NCBI GenBank assembly: GCA_006503475.1
Contig: RSEH01000341.1
Location: 1-42,358 of the forward strand
Direction of reading: 5' to 3'
Length of the DNA: 42,358 nucleotides
DNA from: Stentor roeselii
Lineage: Eukaryota; Ciliophora; Heterotrichea; Heterotrichida; Stentoridae
The stretch's first letter is position 1. Each line of letters starts with the position of its first letter. Position numbers and translations under genes: made by a program. This document shows, piece by piece, positions 1 to 11,600 of the stretch. The notes under the pieces were generated by a model. The model was given only the letters and a program-made list of their open reading frames with translations. It was not told where the DNA came from and did no database searches.

Positions 1-86
1 CCTCCCGCCACGAACTCCAGCCCAAAATATAAATAAGAAGGGTCTTGAGTGAACCCAAAAAGATTTACAAGAAGTGGTAATATGAT
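1..86 (-). pseudogene. AGC protein kinase N-lobe fragment, runs off the left edge
   Basis: The minus-strand frame reads leftwards off the window through about 28 codons that resemble the middle of an AGC (PKA/PKG-type) kinase N-lobe: the segment LVNLFGFTQDPSYLYFGLEF, followed by VAGG, matches the usual 'PF(I/L)V.L...FQD...LY.VLE(Y/F)V.GG' pattern. The similarity stops abruptly around base 86, where an in-frame TAG (87-89) and AT-rich sequence follow. No good 15-nt intron explains the break; a 16-nt GT..AG stretch at 87-102 is possible but lacks the A at the usual place, and nothing kinase-like follows it upstream. The most likely reading is a truncated gene copy, although a real gene whose upstream exon I failed to recognise remains possible. 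Confidence 0.45.
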
Positions 87-289
87 CTAAGGTTACACCC
101 ACCAAATATTTTTGAAACTTCGAATTAATTGCAATTTTTACATAAGTTCCTGCAAGTATTCATGAATCATATAAAATATAAAAATAGACAGAGCATAAAT
201 TAAAATTAAATCAGAAATTCTTTATTCCAAACCACAAATCATATCTTAAAATTTTGTTATATTTTATCCATATTTACTTTTTAATTTTC

Positions 290-340
290 AAAATATGAAT
301 CTTCCAAAAATATGAATCTTCCAAAAATATGAATTATCAA
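290..340. repeat. Short direct repeat, about 3 copies of a 17-nt unit
   Basis: The unit AAAATATGAATCTTCC is repeated almost exactly twice, followed by a third copy that diverges at its 3' end. It lies in AT-rich noncoding sequence. Confidence 0.7.
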
Positions 341-630
341 ATCGATTCTAACTGGGTGAAACAATTAGGATTAATCTAGCCAGTTTGGGTATTATGGTGA
401 AAAGGTAATATATCTAGAATTCAAATTTATAATTAAAATCAATACATTTGATTTACTATACCCAGTCCAAATACATTCCGATTGAAGTTTTAAGATTTTT
501 GAAATCTGTACAGGGATATTTAGAAATCAGTGCAATTGTAACTCTTCGAAGATATTCTGGGTTCATTTAGCTTATTTTGTATTGAAAATCAAGAATAAGA
601 CCAAAGTCAAATAAATCAAAGATTAAGTCA

Positions 631-858
631 AAGTCATTTAACTTTTATCTAAAATTACAAGTCGTTTCACTTTACTCTAAAATCATAAAATCTATTCATT
701 TTCCTATAGTAATCACAATTCATTTTACTTTAATACAGTAATCTCAATCATTTTACTTTAATATAATAATCTCAAGTCATTTTACTTTGATATAAAATAA
801 TTTCAAAATTTTACCTTAATATAAAAATATCAAGTCATTTTAATTTAGCATAAAACAT
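631..858. repeat. Degenerate tandem array, 8 units of about 29 nt
   Basis: Eight adjacent units start near 631, 659, 688, 717, 745, 773, 804 and 831 (spacing 27-31 nt). The shared core is close to AAGTCATTTTACTTTAATAT followed by an A/T-rich tail. The third and seventh units are the most diverged. A further weak copy may start near 901. No reading frame is preserved across the array, so it looks noncoding. Confidence 0.65.
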
Positions 859-1794
859 AAAGTAGAGGTCGCTTCAAGTATTTGCTCGTCAATTAACTAT
901 AAAGTCAATTCAATTTACTACTAAAATTATGAAATAAATAAAATAATAAATAAGAAAGACATAGAGGCTGACACAAATAAAAAATAATTAAAATCTTATA
1001 TAAAAAACTTTCATAGTCTAATAGTGGTCAACAAAACCAAAAGATTTCAATAGGATCAATTATTAAAATAATCATAGTTAGGTTTCACTTAAATCATTTA
1101 AAAACATTTACATCTATCATCAATTGTGTTAGGCCAGTCATTATTATAATAAATTTATTTAGTTGAATAAGATTTCGACAGCTCAATCTTTTAGGATAAA
1201 AAATAATTTTAGGTGTAAGAGAGTTGAACTCATATTTTTTAGTTTCACCTACTTTTAAGTACATTGAGGATAGAGTAGAACATCATTTCCTAAAAACGAA
1301 AGTACTGGTTTAATTAATTTTTTCATGAGTTTGAGAATTTGATAATAAAAGAGGAAGCTTTAAGCAATAAACTTGAAAAGTCATTGATATACAGTTGATC
1401 TTTTATTGATATTTTTTCAGCTTCTGATAATCCCATGTATTTCATTCGAGTATTTTATGAAAATCATGAGTTCCTTAAATAAGAGAATTCAAGGATAACT
1501 TGATTTGATGAAACACTTAAGTGATTAAAATAAGGCCATGGATGTTGTTAAATTATTTGAGTAGATTTGAATAGAAACCAAAATATTTAAAGAATATAAA
1601 TTTTTAATTATCGAAATTAAAATATTATTGTAGTTAAGTGTTTAGTATAAAGACCTTATTAAATGTATAGAGATTGATGAATTTTATGATTTTCATAGTC
1701 CAATTCAAGTAGGAAAGAAATAATTTATTTTAAATGCAGCTAATTATTGAGTATATCTCAATCTCAGATTTTTCTTGGTCGACTTTTAGGGTCA

Positions 1795-2178
1795 GGATGT
1801 AGAATTTAAAGAAAATAAATTATAGGAATTTATGAAATTTGTTGTATTTACTGCTTGAGGGTCAACTTCATAACTAAATCGACTCCAATCCGAGATTCTT
1901 TAAAATTTTTCAGCTTATCCTAATTATTCTATCTGAATTGCTTATACAACTATATCACTTTTTTGGAAGCCTTTTCTAAAAAAGTCATATGTTTTAATTG
2001 CTCCGATTTCGGGTATTTTTTTGCTTTTATAGTTGATGAAGATATAAAATTTTTTATCCTTTTTTGTGTTGATAATAATAGATACTGATACTTTGGTTTA
2101 CTTTATATTAAAGTAATCTTTATTGAATCCAAAAAAGTACTTCTGCTTATTAGTTAATTCAATAAAATTTTCTAACAT
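1795..2178 (-). pseudogene. Protein-like relic interrupted only by TAA codons
   Basis: Starting at an ATG at 2178 and reading leftwards, 128 codons give a protein-like sequence, for example KVSVSIIINTKKDKKFYIF and, later, ISDWSRFSYEVD, but five TAA codons interrupt it (2098, 1942, 1924, 1915 and 1900, low coordinate). The first TGA follows at 1792. By hand count, G occupies codon position 1 in 26 codons, position 2 in 12 and position 3 in 9, which is the periodicity expected of coding sequence. None of the interruptions fits a 15-nt intron. I do not recognise the family. A decayed gene is the simplest explanation; a gene in which TAA is a sense codon is an alternative. Confidence 0.35.
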
Positions 2179-2438
2179 TCTATAGTTCTCCTTAAGATTG
2201 TAATATTTATAAGATATAGATAGTTATTAAAATTTTTTTTTATTTTAAAACTAATGCTTTAATAGAAGTTTTCAAAAGTTTTATATGATTTAAACTAAAT
2301 CTTTAAGGAAGTCTCATAAATCTAATCTAGATTTAACTGGTTCAAGTATTTCAAGAGATTGGAAGATTTGAAACACTCAAAAACTAATTTAATTTTCCTT
2401 AAATTATTATAGAGATTATTATGGAATAAAATTTAAAC

Positions 2439-4487
2439 TTAGCTAAGTCTTTCTGCATAGTTTAATGAAAATAAAATCAAATATTCATAGTATATCTTAA
2501 GATGCCTATTTCCTTTGCAAAGTTCTTTAAATTTATAATCAGTTTTAATTGGATTTAAAGGATTTCTCAAATCTATCAAATTTAATTTAAAAAATGTGTC
2601 TTTTACCAGAAGAAAATTGTATGATTTGAAAAAGTAATATTGACAACCAGTAATACCTCTTACTTTAGATATTTTTGTAAAATGAGCATCATAAATGTTA
2701 GCTTCAAATTTTTCATTAACATACACGAAATAATTTGATGTAAACTTCCCTAAAATGATTGTTTCATTTACTAAGTCTAAAAAATTGTTTGGAGTTTTAA
2801 CCTGATATATCATTGATTTATTTTTATAAGAATAACACATAATTTTCATATCTTTTGAAAAACTGACAAAAATAACTTGAGTAGTATGAAATAAAAACTT
2901 GCTTTTTATACTGAGATCACCTGAATCAACCAAAAAAATATAGCCTATATTTGTACCACATAAAATAAACGAATTCACAATGCACAAAATTCGAATCTCA
3001 CAAGGACGATCAATCGTTTTACACTCAGAATTAAAATTTTTCGAATTTTTTTTTATCAATGATTTTAAACAGTATACCCGAAGTTCATCAAAACCATAAA
3101 CAATTATATTCAACTTTACTGAAACACACAAACACTTTTCATGAATTTTAATCAAATTTGTAGATGCTCCTAATTTAGAAGATAAAATATTTAGATGCTG
3201 AATTGCAGAGTTTTCTCCTCCAAAATAAACATCTTTGTATGATATTTGAATATCATAAATAGGAAATTTTGAATCTTTGAAGGTTTTTCGGGCTTCAAAT
3301 TTTAAGTTCCATACTATGATAGTATTATCGCTTGAACCTGTTACAAATAATTTAAAATTTTTGCAGAAATCGATTGCAGCTACTTTATCAGAATGTTTTT
3401 TTGAACTACTCATCAAGGAAAGTGTTTTTGAATTGATAAACTGTACGAAGCCATGATTATGCCCTGTCATCAGAATCCCGTAATCTTCAGCTAAATGACT
3501 AGAAAAAACTTCATTTTTATATTTAGTGCTTTTTAAAGGATTTGAACTATTTAACTCGAAGTTTTGAATGGCTCCATAATAAAAAACAACAATAATTTGT
3601 TTAGTTCTGTAATTAAAAGATAATGATATAGGTGGCAAAATTAAGTACACTTTAAAAACAACCGATTTATTAGCAATATTCCAAATTTTGAAAAAAATCC
3701 CGAATCCAGCCACAAAACACTCTGAACCTTTGATGAAGTTCAAAGCGATAACAAACTTCTCATGATCTAGAAATACATTTTTAAGTTTTTTTGTTTTGAT
3801 ACTCCACAAATAAATGGACCCGCAATAAGAGCCTGATAATACATATTTTGATAAGTTATCAATATCAAGAACTTTAATTGTTGAATTATGATGTGATAAA
3901 CAGGCGATTTGCTGAAGGGTTATTGGATTCCAAAACCTGAGTTTTGAGTCGCCACCTCCACTTACAAGAGTTTTTCTATCTGGAGAGAGCCGCAGTGTTT
4001 GTATTCTATTTATTCGACTTTCTAAGAAATAATTGAAATTCGTGATAGTTTGTTCTTTCAGATGCTTGAACAAAGACATTTCTTTTAGTGGACATTGGTT
4101 TAGATGATTCATTATTTTAAAATATATGATTAATTGAGCTTGATAATCAACTTTTTCATTATAAAGAAAAGATTCCGCTTGTATCCCAAATAAAGTTTGT
4201 CCGATTTCACTTTTTTCGTTGATTTTCAAAAATTTGACCTTATTATCAGCAATTTTTGGTAAATAATTCAATAAAGTTAACCAAAAAGAATTTGATTTAC
4301 ATAGCTTTATTACTTGCAATCTTGTAAGAATATATTTATCTAGTTCTTTAGTTTTTTTTTCTAATTTGTGAGTTGTGATTTTGTGGATTTTTGGTAATTT
4401 AATGTGGCTTTTTAGATCTTGGGGTAAAATAGGATTTATTTGGCAATCGCATATATATTTCTTTGAATCTGATTTCATATATTCCAT
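2439..4487 (-). CDS. WD40-repeat protein, 682 aa
   Basis: An intact 682-residue protein. After an N-terminal region of about 170 residues without recognised domains come WD40-type repeats, visible as GGGDSKLRFWN, GSYCGSIYLWS, AGFGIFFKIWN, then the weaker GHNHGFVQFIN, and the canonical GSSDNTIIVWN. The C-terminal 250 residues probably complete a second, more diverged propeller. WD40 propellers are scaffolds, so no specific function follows. The gene is much more AT-rich (Lys, Asn, Ile, Phe) than genes to the right and sits between decayed sequences, which suggests rapid divergence or a young duplicate. The start chosen is the first ATG after an AT-rich leader. A TAA ends the frame, and more stops follow. 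Confidence 0.8.
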   Translation of the reverse strand: MEYMKSDSKKYICDCQINPILPQDLKSHIKLPKIHKITTHKLEKKTKELDKYILTRLQVIKLCKSNSFWLTLLNYLPKIADNKVKFLKINEKSEIGQTLFGIQAESFLYNEKVDYQAQLIIYFKIMNHLNQCPLKEMSLFKHLKEQTITNFNYFLESRINRIQTLRLSPDRKTLVSGGGDSKLRFWNPITLQQIACLSHHNSTIKVLDIDNLSKYVLSGSYCGSIYLWSIKTKKLKNVFLDHEKFVIALNFIKGSECFVAGFGIFFKIWNIANKSVVFKVYLILPPISLSFNYRTKQIIVVFYYGAIQNFELNSSNPLKSTKYKNEVFSSHLAEDYGILMTGHNHGFVQFINSKTLSLMSSSKKHSDKVAAIDFCKNFKLFVTGSSDNTIIVWNLKFEARKTFKDSKFPIYDIQISYKDVYFGGENSAIQHLNILSSKLGASTNLIKIHEKCLCVSVKLNIIVYGFDELRVYCLKSLIKKNSKNFNSECKTIDRPCEIRILCIVNSFILCGTNIGYIFLVDSGDLSIKSKFLFHTTQVIFVSFSKDMKIMCYSYKNKSMIYQVKTPNNFLDLVNETIILGKFTSNYFVYVNEKFEANIYDAHFTKISKVRGITGCQYYFFKSYNFLLVKDTFFKLNLIDLRNPLNPIKTDYKFKELCKGNRHLKIYYEYLILFSLNYAERLS

Positions 4488-4720
4488 TTTTTATATTATA
4501 TTTAGAGCAAGATGATTTAGTTTATATATAAAAAGTGTAAATATTTGATAATTAGTAAGAAATTTTTTAGCCAAACTACTTAATTAATTTTACTCGATTA
4601 TATTCAAGTCAAATGTAAGAAAAAAGCAATTAATAATATAAACTATATATATTTAGTGATTTGTTCTATTCAAATGAATTATATCTTCAGTATTTATGCT
4701 TAATTCAATCAGATAATCAC

Positions 4721-5372
4721 TCATAATTCAAATTTTCTTAATAAGATTAATTTCTGTTTGCTTATTGATTCATTTGTCCCATCAAAACCATTCTGCCACA
4801 TAATAAAGCAATCAATTTCGTGAAGTGATTTTTGCAATCTCTGAATTTAGATTGACAGAACTAATTCTTCATATCCCAATCTTTCATCATTATCTAAACA
4901 TCTAAAAAGGTCAGAATCTTCAATTCTCGCAGACCTTTAAGCCTTGAATTATTTCTGCTAATTGATTTGAAGAATTCATCTCTTTACTCATTGAGGATAA
5001 ATTCATATTCTCAAGTCTCGCCAGTAAGTTTCTCTACACTTTTTATATGTTCTTCGCGTTTGAGACTTTCGCAGTTATTAAGAAAGCCATCAAATTCTTG
5101 CTTGCGAAAGAGAAAATTATGAAAATACCAAACTTCTTACAAAACAATTAGAAAAAATTGCCTCTAAGTTTGTTTTTAAGGAATTTTCTTAGAGAATCAA
5201 ATCAAGTCTTTATCTGAGTTTTCTTTTTACCAGATCTAAGAAAATAAAGGAAAATTTTGACTAGATTCTCATCGCTTTTTTGAATAAGTAAGGAGCAGTC
5301 ATGATAATCGCCACAAAAGACTTGGCCAGGTTCTTCGAAAACTTCAAATTTCGACTGGCAAGCGTGTGTCTT
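4721..5372 (-). pseudogene. Frameshifted pseudogene of an unknown Glu/Cys-containing protein
   Basis: The minus strand holds a chain of clearly coding-like segments in three different frames. From 5372 the frame gives FEVFEEPGQVFCGDYHDCS and continues to a TGA (5202-5204) and a TAA (5148-5150). Near 5137 the coding signal moves to a second frame (EFDGFLNNCESLKREEHIK), broken by a TGA at 5011-5013 and a TAA at 4984-4986. A third frame then gives EDSDLFRCLDNDERLGYEEL and ends in a TGA at 4721-4723. Segments are rich in Glu, Asp, Gly and Lys, unlike random AT-rich sequence. No 15-nt GT..AG intron removes the breaks. There is no start codon at the 5' end, so it is probably truncated as well. Family not recognised. 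Confidence 0.6.
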
Positions 5373-5678
5373 TTAAAAAGTTATAAAATTAAACTTAAAA
5401 AAGGATTGTATCAATAGGTTATGAATAGATTAAACAAAGAACTAAAAATTGAAGATTAGAAATAAAATTTGGATTATTTACAAATTGCAGCTTTATATTT
5501 GAATGATATTTAAACATCGTAATACTAAGTAAATAATTAACCACTCTCTCATCACCTCAACCATACCCTGTTCACATCATTTAAAATTATAGAAATTATT
5601 TCCACTTCTTTACCTCACTATAAACAAAGAACGAAATAACTAAAAAATATAAAAAATTGATTCTAATAATTATCCTAA
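5373..5678. other. Intergenic AT-rich stretch
   Basis: It lies between the 5' end of the pseudogene and the stop of the giant membrane protein gene. I see no open frame, repeat or structured element in it. Confidence 0.5.
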
Positions 5679-8600
5679 CTAATCTGCTCTAGGAGAGTCA
5701 ACTGGTGATGGAAAATGCTTAACCTCCATAATTTCCTTAGGAAGCATTATATCAGGACTAGATGAGCCTTTTCCAGAGACCGACCGTTCAATATCAAAAT
5801 GATTTTCAATCACAGTTAAATTATTTTGATTTGAAGTTTCAGCCTTAGAACCATATTGAGGTTCAAAAATCGTCAAACTATTAACATCCTGTACTTTTGC
5901 ATGTTTTTTCTTAAAAACCACTTTAACCCCAAACTTATACCCTAAAACAACAACCCCATACAAGATATTCAAAGCCCAAGCAGCAATAACAACCCTAACA
6001 ACATGTTTTTTTGTATCCTCTCCCGAGAAATTCCTTCCAATCAAATGCAGCATCAAAAGAACAGAAGTGATAAAAGCAAGAGTTTCATTAACAAGAACAT
6101 AAAAATTCGACACCGGGTTTTTAAAGCATCGAGTAGCCAAAACATAAATAAACAAAAGAATAGAAAAACAAAAACAAACCATTACCTGCATGATTCCTTC
6201 CTCTACAAACACAGCAAAGAAAACCAAGAAAAGTCTTCTCATCACATAAATCAAGTAAAAAATCCAAAAAGACAAGCCATAACTTTTAAACTCATCAAAA
6301 ATGACACCAAAAGAAATAATAAAATGTTCGATGCCCTCTTCATCAACTCGAGTCCTCCTAATAATCAAAAAAATCAAAAGAAAAACCCCTGCAAACTGAA
6401 AGATCTAAATATTCCTTACAAGAACCACTAAACCCAAGAAAAAGTCAAACCTTTCTAAACCTGTTGAAAGATTATTATACTTCAAAGTAATAATCGCTCC
6501 AATTAAAAATTCAAAAAAAGACTGAATCCAAAACTTCAAAAAAATCCCAAATTCAAACATTTTCCTAATTTTCTTAAGAAAAGGTCTAATTTTTTGACTA
6601 AAACTCAGCAACTTGATAACTGCCATGATTGCTAAAAAGAAAGCCCCAACTGTTAAATTAACTCCTGTGTTAACCAGCAACAAACTACTCGAAAATCCGA
6701 TTCTTTTAAATTTAGAAGGAATTTCTGACCCTGTGTCTTCAATTCCATAAGCCAAAAGATTCGGCATCATTGACTGTGTTCTTAAAGACCCGAGAAAAGC
6801 TGAAAGATCTTCAGGCAAATCACAGGAAAACAAAGATATCGGGTAATAGATTTCAGCGGTACTTAAGAAACTAAAGAAAGATACAGGGTCAAAACTTAAT
6901 GCACTTGTGCCAATGGAAATTGAAAGACCTGCTGATAGGCCTTGTCGCGCAAGAGCTTTGGCATTTTCGATCAGTTCTTCGAGGGTTGAAGATTTTGTAG
7001 GAAATAAGGAAGCTTGACAGGTTTTTTGGGAAAGTAAGGAATTGTTTACAGATTTTAAAAAACCTTTGATTTCTATTCGGACTATTGTTCCGGATTTTAC
7101 AACTTCTGGAAGAGAGAGGATTAGGAGGTAGTGGTCATTGGAAATTATGGAAAAAGAATAAATTGCTTCGGTGAGGTCGAGGGTCACGTTTAAGTTGGTT
7201 TTATTTAGAGGGTAGATCAAAAGTTCTGAAAAAATTAAATGTACCTCGTTTTCAGATGAAACAGATGCTCGGACTGAGAAATAGGTCTGGATGTAAGAGC
7301 AGCTGTTATTTGGATCATAGCCTTTTTCACAGTAGCAGAGACTATCTTCATTTAAAAAGGCTTTAGAAATACACGTTGTACAGTTATATAGACCTTCACA
7401 AGTACTGCAGAGTTTTAAGCACTTTACACATTTTCTGTTCTCTTTGTCAAAAAATTGATCAGTTTTACATCTGATGCATTTTCCGTTTACAATGAAAGTT
7501 CCGAATTCACATAATTTACATTTTTTTTCTTTTCTGTCATAAAAAAAATCAGCTCCACAAGCAACACAGCCTTCAGGTTTGAGTTCATAATTAAACTCGC
7601 ATTCTTTGCATTGACTTTGGAAAGAATCACATATTTTACAATGAGGGTCTTGACATTGGCTACAAGAAATATTGTTTCTGCAACCCGCTGTGCATTCTTC
7701 AATGCAAGGAAAGCAAGTTTTGCTTTCATAGTCGAAAAAAGTGCTGGTATTACAAGATGAAAGACAAGAAGTGATGCTAGAGTCTTCACAAAGATTCACT
7801 TCTGTGTTAAATGATGATTGACCTGGTATTTCATTGTAGATGGTGAATGAGTAGATAAAACCTTCATAGTAATCAGTATAATTCTTACCGATTGTTATCA
7901 CAGAAGAAATCGGCTCTTCAAACGGAAAAACTGAGATGGTCTGGTCATTATCTTGCTTATCATTAATCATGACAAAAGATGTGCTATAAGTGGAGAACTT
8001 CAAGCCGAACACCAAATTATTCCAATTATTAATAACAATATCAAGAACTGAATTCAAGGAATAAACCAAGTTGCTTATTTTAATTGAAATAATGAGTTTA
8101 TGATAAATGAAACTTAAACTGATGCTGATGTTGTTTCCTTGAGTTTGAGTTAAAAGAATATCAGAATTTTTTAAAGGGTAAAACCAAATCGACATAGAAA
8201 ACTCGTAGCTTAACAAAGAAACATTCAAAGGTGGTGAAGGAAATTTCATATAATTCGACTTTCCATCAAATAAAATTCCTCGAAACAATACAGAAGAAGG
8301 ACTATTTTCTAATCTTCTACCTTTTCCTCCATATTCCACTCCAATTTGATTGATCTGGTCATTTAAAGGAAGCTGCAACTGATCAAACTTCAACTTAAAC
8401 ACTCCCTGCGGCATCTTCTCTTGAATACACCTGTTTTCAACTGATTTAAACCCGAGAGAGCAGTTATCTCTGCAGATTCCATTATCGAAAAGAACTCTGC
8501 AAGTGAGACATTGAAAGTACTCAGTTCCTTTGCAGGTCAAGCAACGATCATGGCACTTTTCACAAGAATCATTCACTTTCACATATCCTGAATCGCAAAT

Positions 8601-11600
8601 GCAAGAAGTGTTTGTAGATTCGTCGATTTTACTGTTGTTTGGACATCTACAGCTAAATGAAATTGAAGGCAGGCTTTTGTCGTGGATGAAACCTTTCAGA
8701 CATTTGCAGGAATTATTCACTAGTTCTGAAAAAGGACCGCAGTCGATGCAGAATTTTGATGATTCTGAACAGTCGAAACAGTTAAAGTCGCATTGGGAAC
8801 ATGTTGTTTTGTTTAAGTAGAAATTGGCTTGACATCCGCATTTTCCTTTATAGAGAGTGTAGTTTTTTTCGCATTGGGTGCAAGGTTGTTTGTAATCTGT
8901 GCAGTTTAAACAATGGTCACTTAAGCAAGGATTGCAATGTAGATCTGTATAACATCCATATTGACATCCATTACATTTCGAGCACTCAGTAATGTTAAAA
9001 TATTCATCAATTAGACAAGGAGATAGGCACTGAATTTGATTTGAAATGCTGCAAGTCTCAGGTAAATCATCCAAATTTACAGAAATATCCGATACAGTGT
9101 AAATAATCACTCTATAAATAAATCCTGTGAAAGAATCATTATTTCCCAAACTCATTTCACTCAACGTATCCAAAAGCCAAACTTTATTCAAAGGTTCATC
9201 CAAATAAAGCCCATCAAAACTCACAAAAACAAAATTGGTATCATTAAAAGTAGTAATATAGCCAACCACTACTTTCAACCACTTTTCCTCAATAACACTC
9301 TCAAACTGTACAGTAACATTGTTAATCCCAACAACAAATCCTAAACTATCCAAATAAAAACCCATTTTTCCCTTCTCAAAAATGCATCCAGTTTTCAAAA
9401 TCTTCATGAAAAAAGTAACCATGAAGTTAAAAGGAAGAACAAAAAAACTACTAGAAATTTTTCTTGAGTCATTAAAAAACAAGCCTCGTCCATCAGCAGG
9501 AATTGGCTGATTTTCTAAGAAATTATAAAAATTTTCATTATTTTCTCCAAACCTTGCAAGACTAACCGAGTCAAGAAACTCATTCGAAAGTTTATTAAAA
9601 GTGACATCCAGGCCTATTTTATAACTTCTAGTACAAGACTTTCCTTTCAATACATATCCAATAGGGCAAGACTCAAAGCAACCTCCTTCAGCCATATCTT
9701 TATCATCATGGCACTGAATACAATGAAAAGGATAAATTCCTTTACACTCTTTACAAGTAAAATGACAGCAATGTTTTTTTTCAGTAATAATCAAGTCATC
9801 CAAGCAAGTACTTTTTCCATACTCAACACAAAGTGAATCAAAATCACTGCAAGTAGAACAGTCAGCTTCCAAGCAAGGCCCACATCTTCCCCATTCAACA
9901 CAACCCGAAACACATCTTTTATCACAGAGCTGGTAATTCCCAGTGATATTATTAAAAAAGTACTCCTTTTCCCTTCGAATAGCACATCCTAAAGCACTCC
10001 CAACACAAAACTTCTTAAAACTCGAGCTGACATCAGCAGGGTAGTCCCAGATCCCGATCTGATAAATAAACCCAGTGAAATTATTCTCACCTCTTCCAAG
10101 CCAAACCGTTGAAGGACGATTTAAAAAAACATGGCCAGGGACTGAAAGGACTTCTTCCTTTAAAGAGTTTCTAAGTCTTGTCACTAGACTAGTGCGAGTT
10201 ATTTCATCGAACTTTAACGTAAAAGAAGTAAAAACCCAGACCTTACTTTGAGCACATCCAGTGGAAGAATACTCGCAGTACTCTGAAAGACCATCAAAAA
10301 AACAAAACTTTCCAACTCCATCTTGTCTTAAATTCAAATCTTTACTTGTCCATAAACTTGAATTTAAAGAAAGGTCTGACGTTCCCCAGGTCCAGAAACT
10401 TATCGAAAATTCTAAGTTCAGTGAAAAAGATGAAGAATAAAAAAAAGATTCCCCGTTGAAGTAAAAACCTCTTCTTTTCACTGGGTATGGATCGTCATTT
10501 TCAGGGGAGTTGAATGGAGCGAAAGTTGAATCGTTTGAACCTGAATTGAAAAATAAGCTCAGGTTTCCTTCGAAATTCTCAAAGTTTAAGATTAGAAAAC
10601 TTTGGGAAAAGTTGGATTTTGAAAGATTTGATGGATATGCGCAAATTGAAATTTTTTCTATTAGGATTAAAGGATCTGGACAATTAGAGGATGAAAAAAA
10701 TCCTAAACCGCAATCTGGAAGTGATGAGTTATCGAAACATGATGAACATAATCCGATGATGAAACCTGTACAAGCTGAGCAGTTGCTTGAATAACAGTAT
10801 TCTTCTTCTCTTGTGCATAGAGCGATTTCAGTGAAATTTTCAGCGATTAATTCGGAAAGTGTTTCAGAACTTGTTGAATTTTGAGTAGTTGTTGAATTTT
10901 CAGTTGAGTTTCCTGTTTGTGAACCACTTTTCGATGAGATGTTTTTTTCATTTAAAAGAAATAATATGTCTTCATAGGACTTTGAGCATAAAGTGCAATT
11001 TTCACTGTTGTAGTCGAAAAATTCTCCGAACTCACAGTCGATGAATTTATAAAATCTTAAGACATTGATGATCTCCTCATTATCAAGTCTCATTTCATAT
11101 AAAAAGCCTAGAAATCCCTGAGTTTTTTCTCCTATTTTCGACTTGAGACCTGTTTTCTGACAGAGAAAATCTTTTCCATTAACTGAAAAAATACTTGATT
11201 CTGAAATTTGAGTTTTCTTTAAACTTTTTATGATGAATAGGTTTATTCTTTGATCTGTTATAAAGGAAACGATAGACCACTGGTTATATATAATATTAAT
11301 ACAGAATTTTTCAAATGAATTTATATAAGAAACATTTTCTGACTCACTGTTGATTACAATGTCATTTGTCAGAAGAATAGAAAAACAGAGTAACTCCTTC
11401 TCAGCATAAATCTTTAAAACATATCCTGAATCATCAAAAATCTCAAAAATGACTCCATCATGAACAACTCTTAACACAACATTCACTGTATGCTCTGGTG
11501 AAAGAAACCAAGAATTTTCACTTTGAATTTCAGAGTTTCTTTTGAAGAAAAATCCTCGGTCTTTCGTAAATATCGGATTTGCAATATTTTCAGAATTTAA

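Larger units (their letters stand above)
87..2438. other. AT-rich stretch without an intact gene
   Basis: No frame on either strand stays open long enough to be a convincing gene. The stretch holds a short 17-nt repeat (about 290-340), a degenerate 29-nt tandem array (631-858) and a protein-like but stop-interrupted relic on the minus strand (about 1795-2178), each listed separately. The other parts are AT-rich with frequent stops in all frames. Intergenic gaps in the right half of the window are usually below 50 bp, so a 2.3-kb gap without a gene is exceptional here. Confidence 0.6.

Noticed and set aside
900-1790. Minus-strand reading in which TAA, TAG and TGA as Gln/Trp give a continuous 'protein'
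   Set aside because: Stop frequency is about that of random sequence, Trp would be far too common, and the frame runs into a noncoding tandem repeat. No coding signal was evident.
6003-6431. 142-codon plus-strand frame
   Set aside because: Antisense to the conserved membrane part of the giant gene; composition is that of a complement (Lys/Asn-rich) without any domain.
10510-10794. 94-codon plus-strand frame
   Set aside because: Shadow on the antisense strand of the giant Cys-rich protein.
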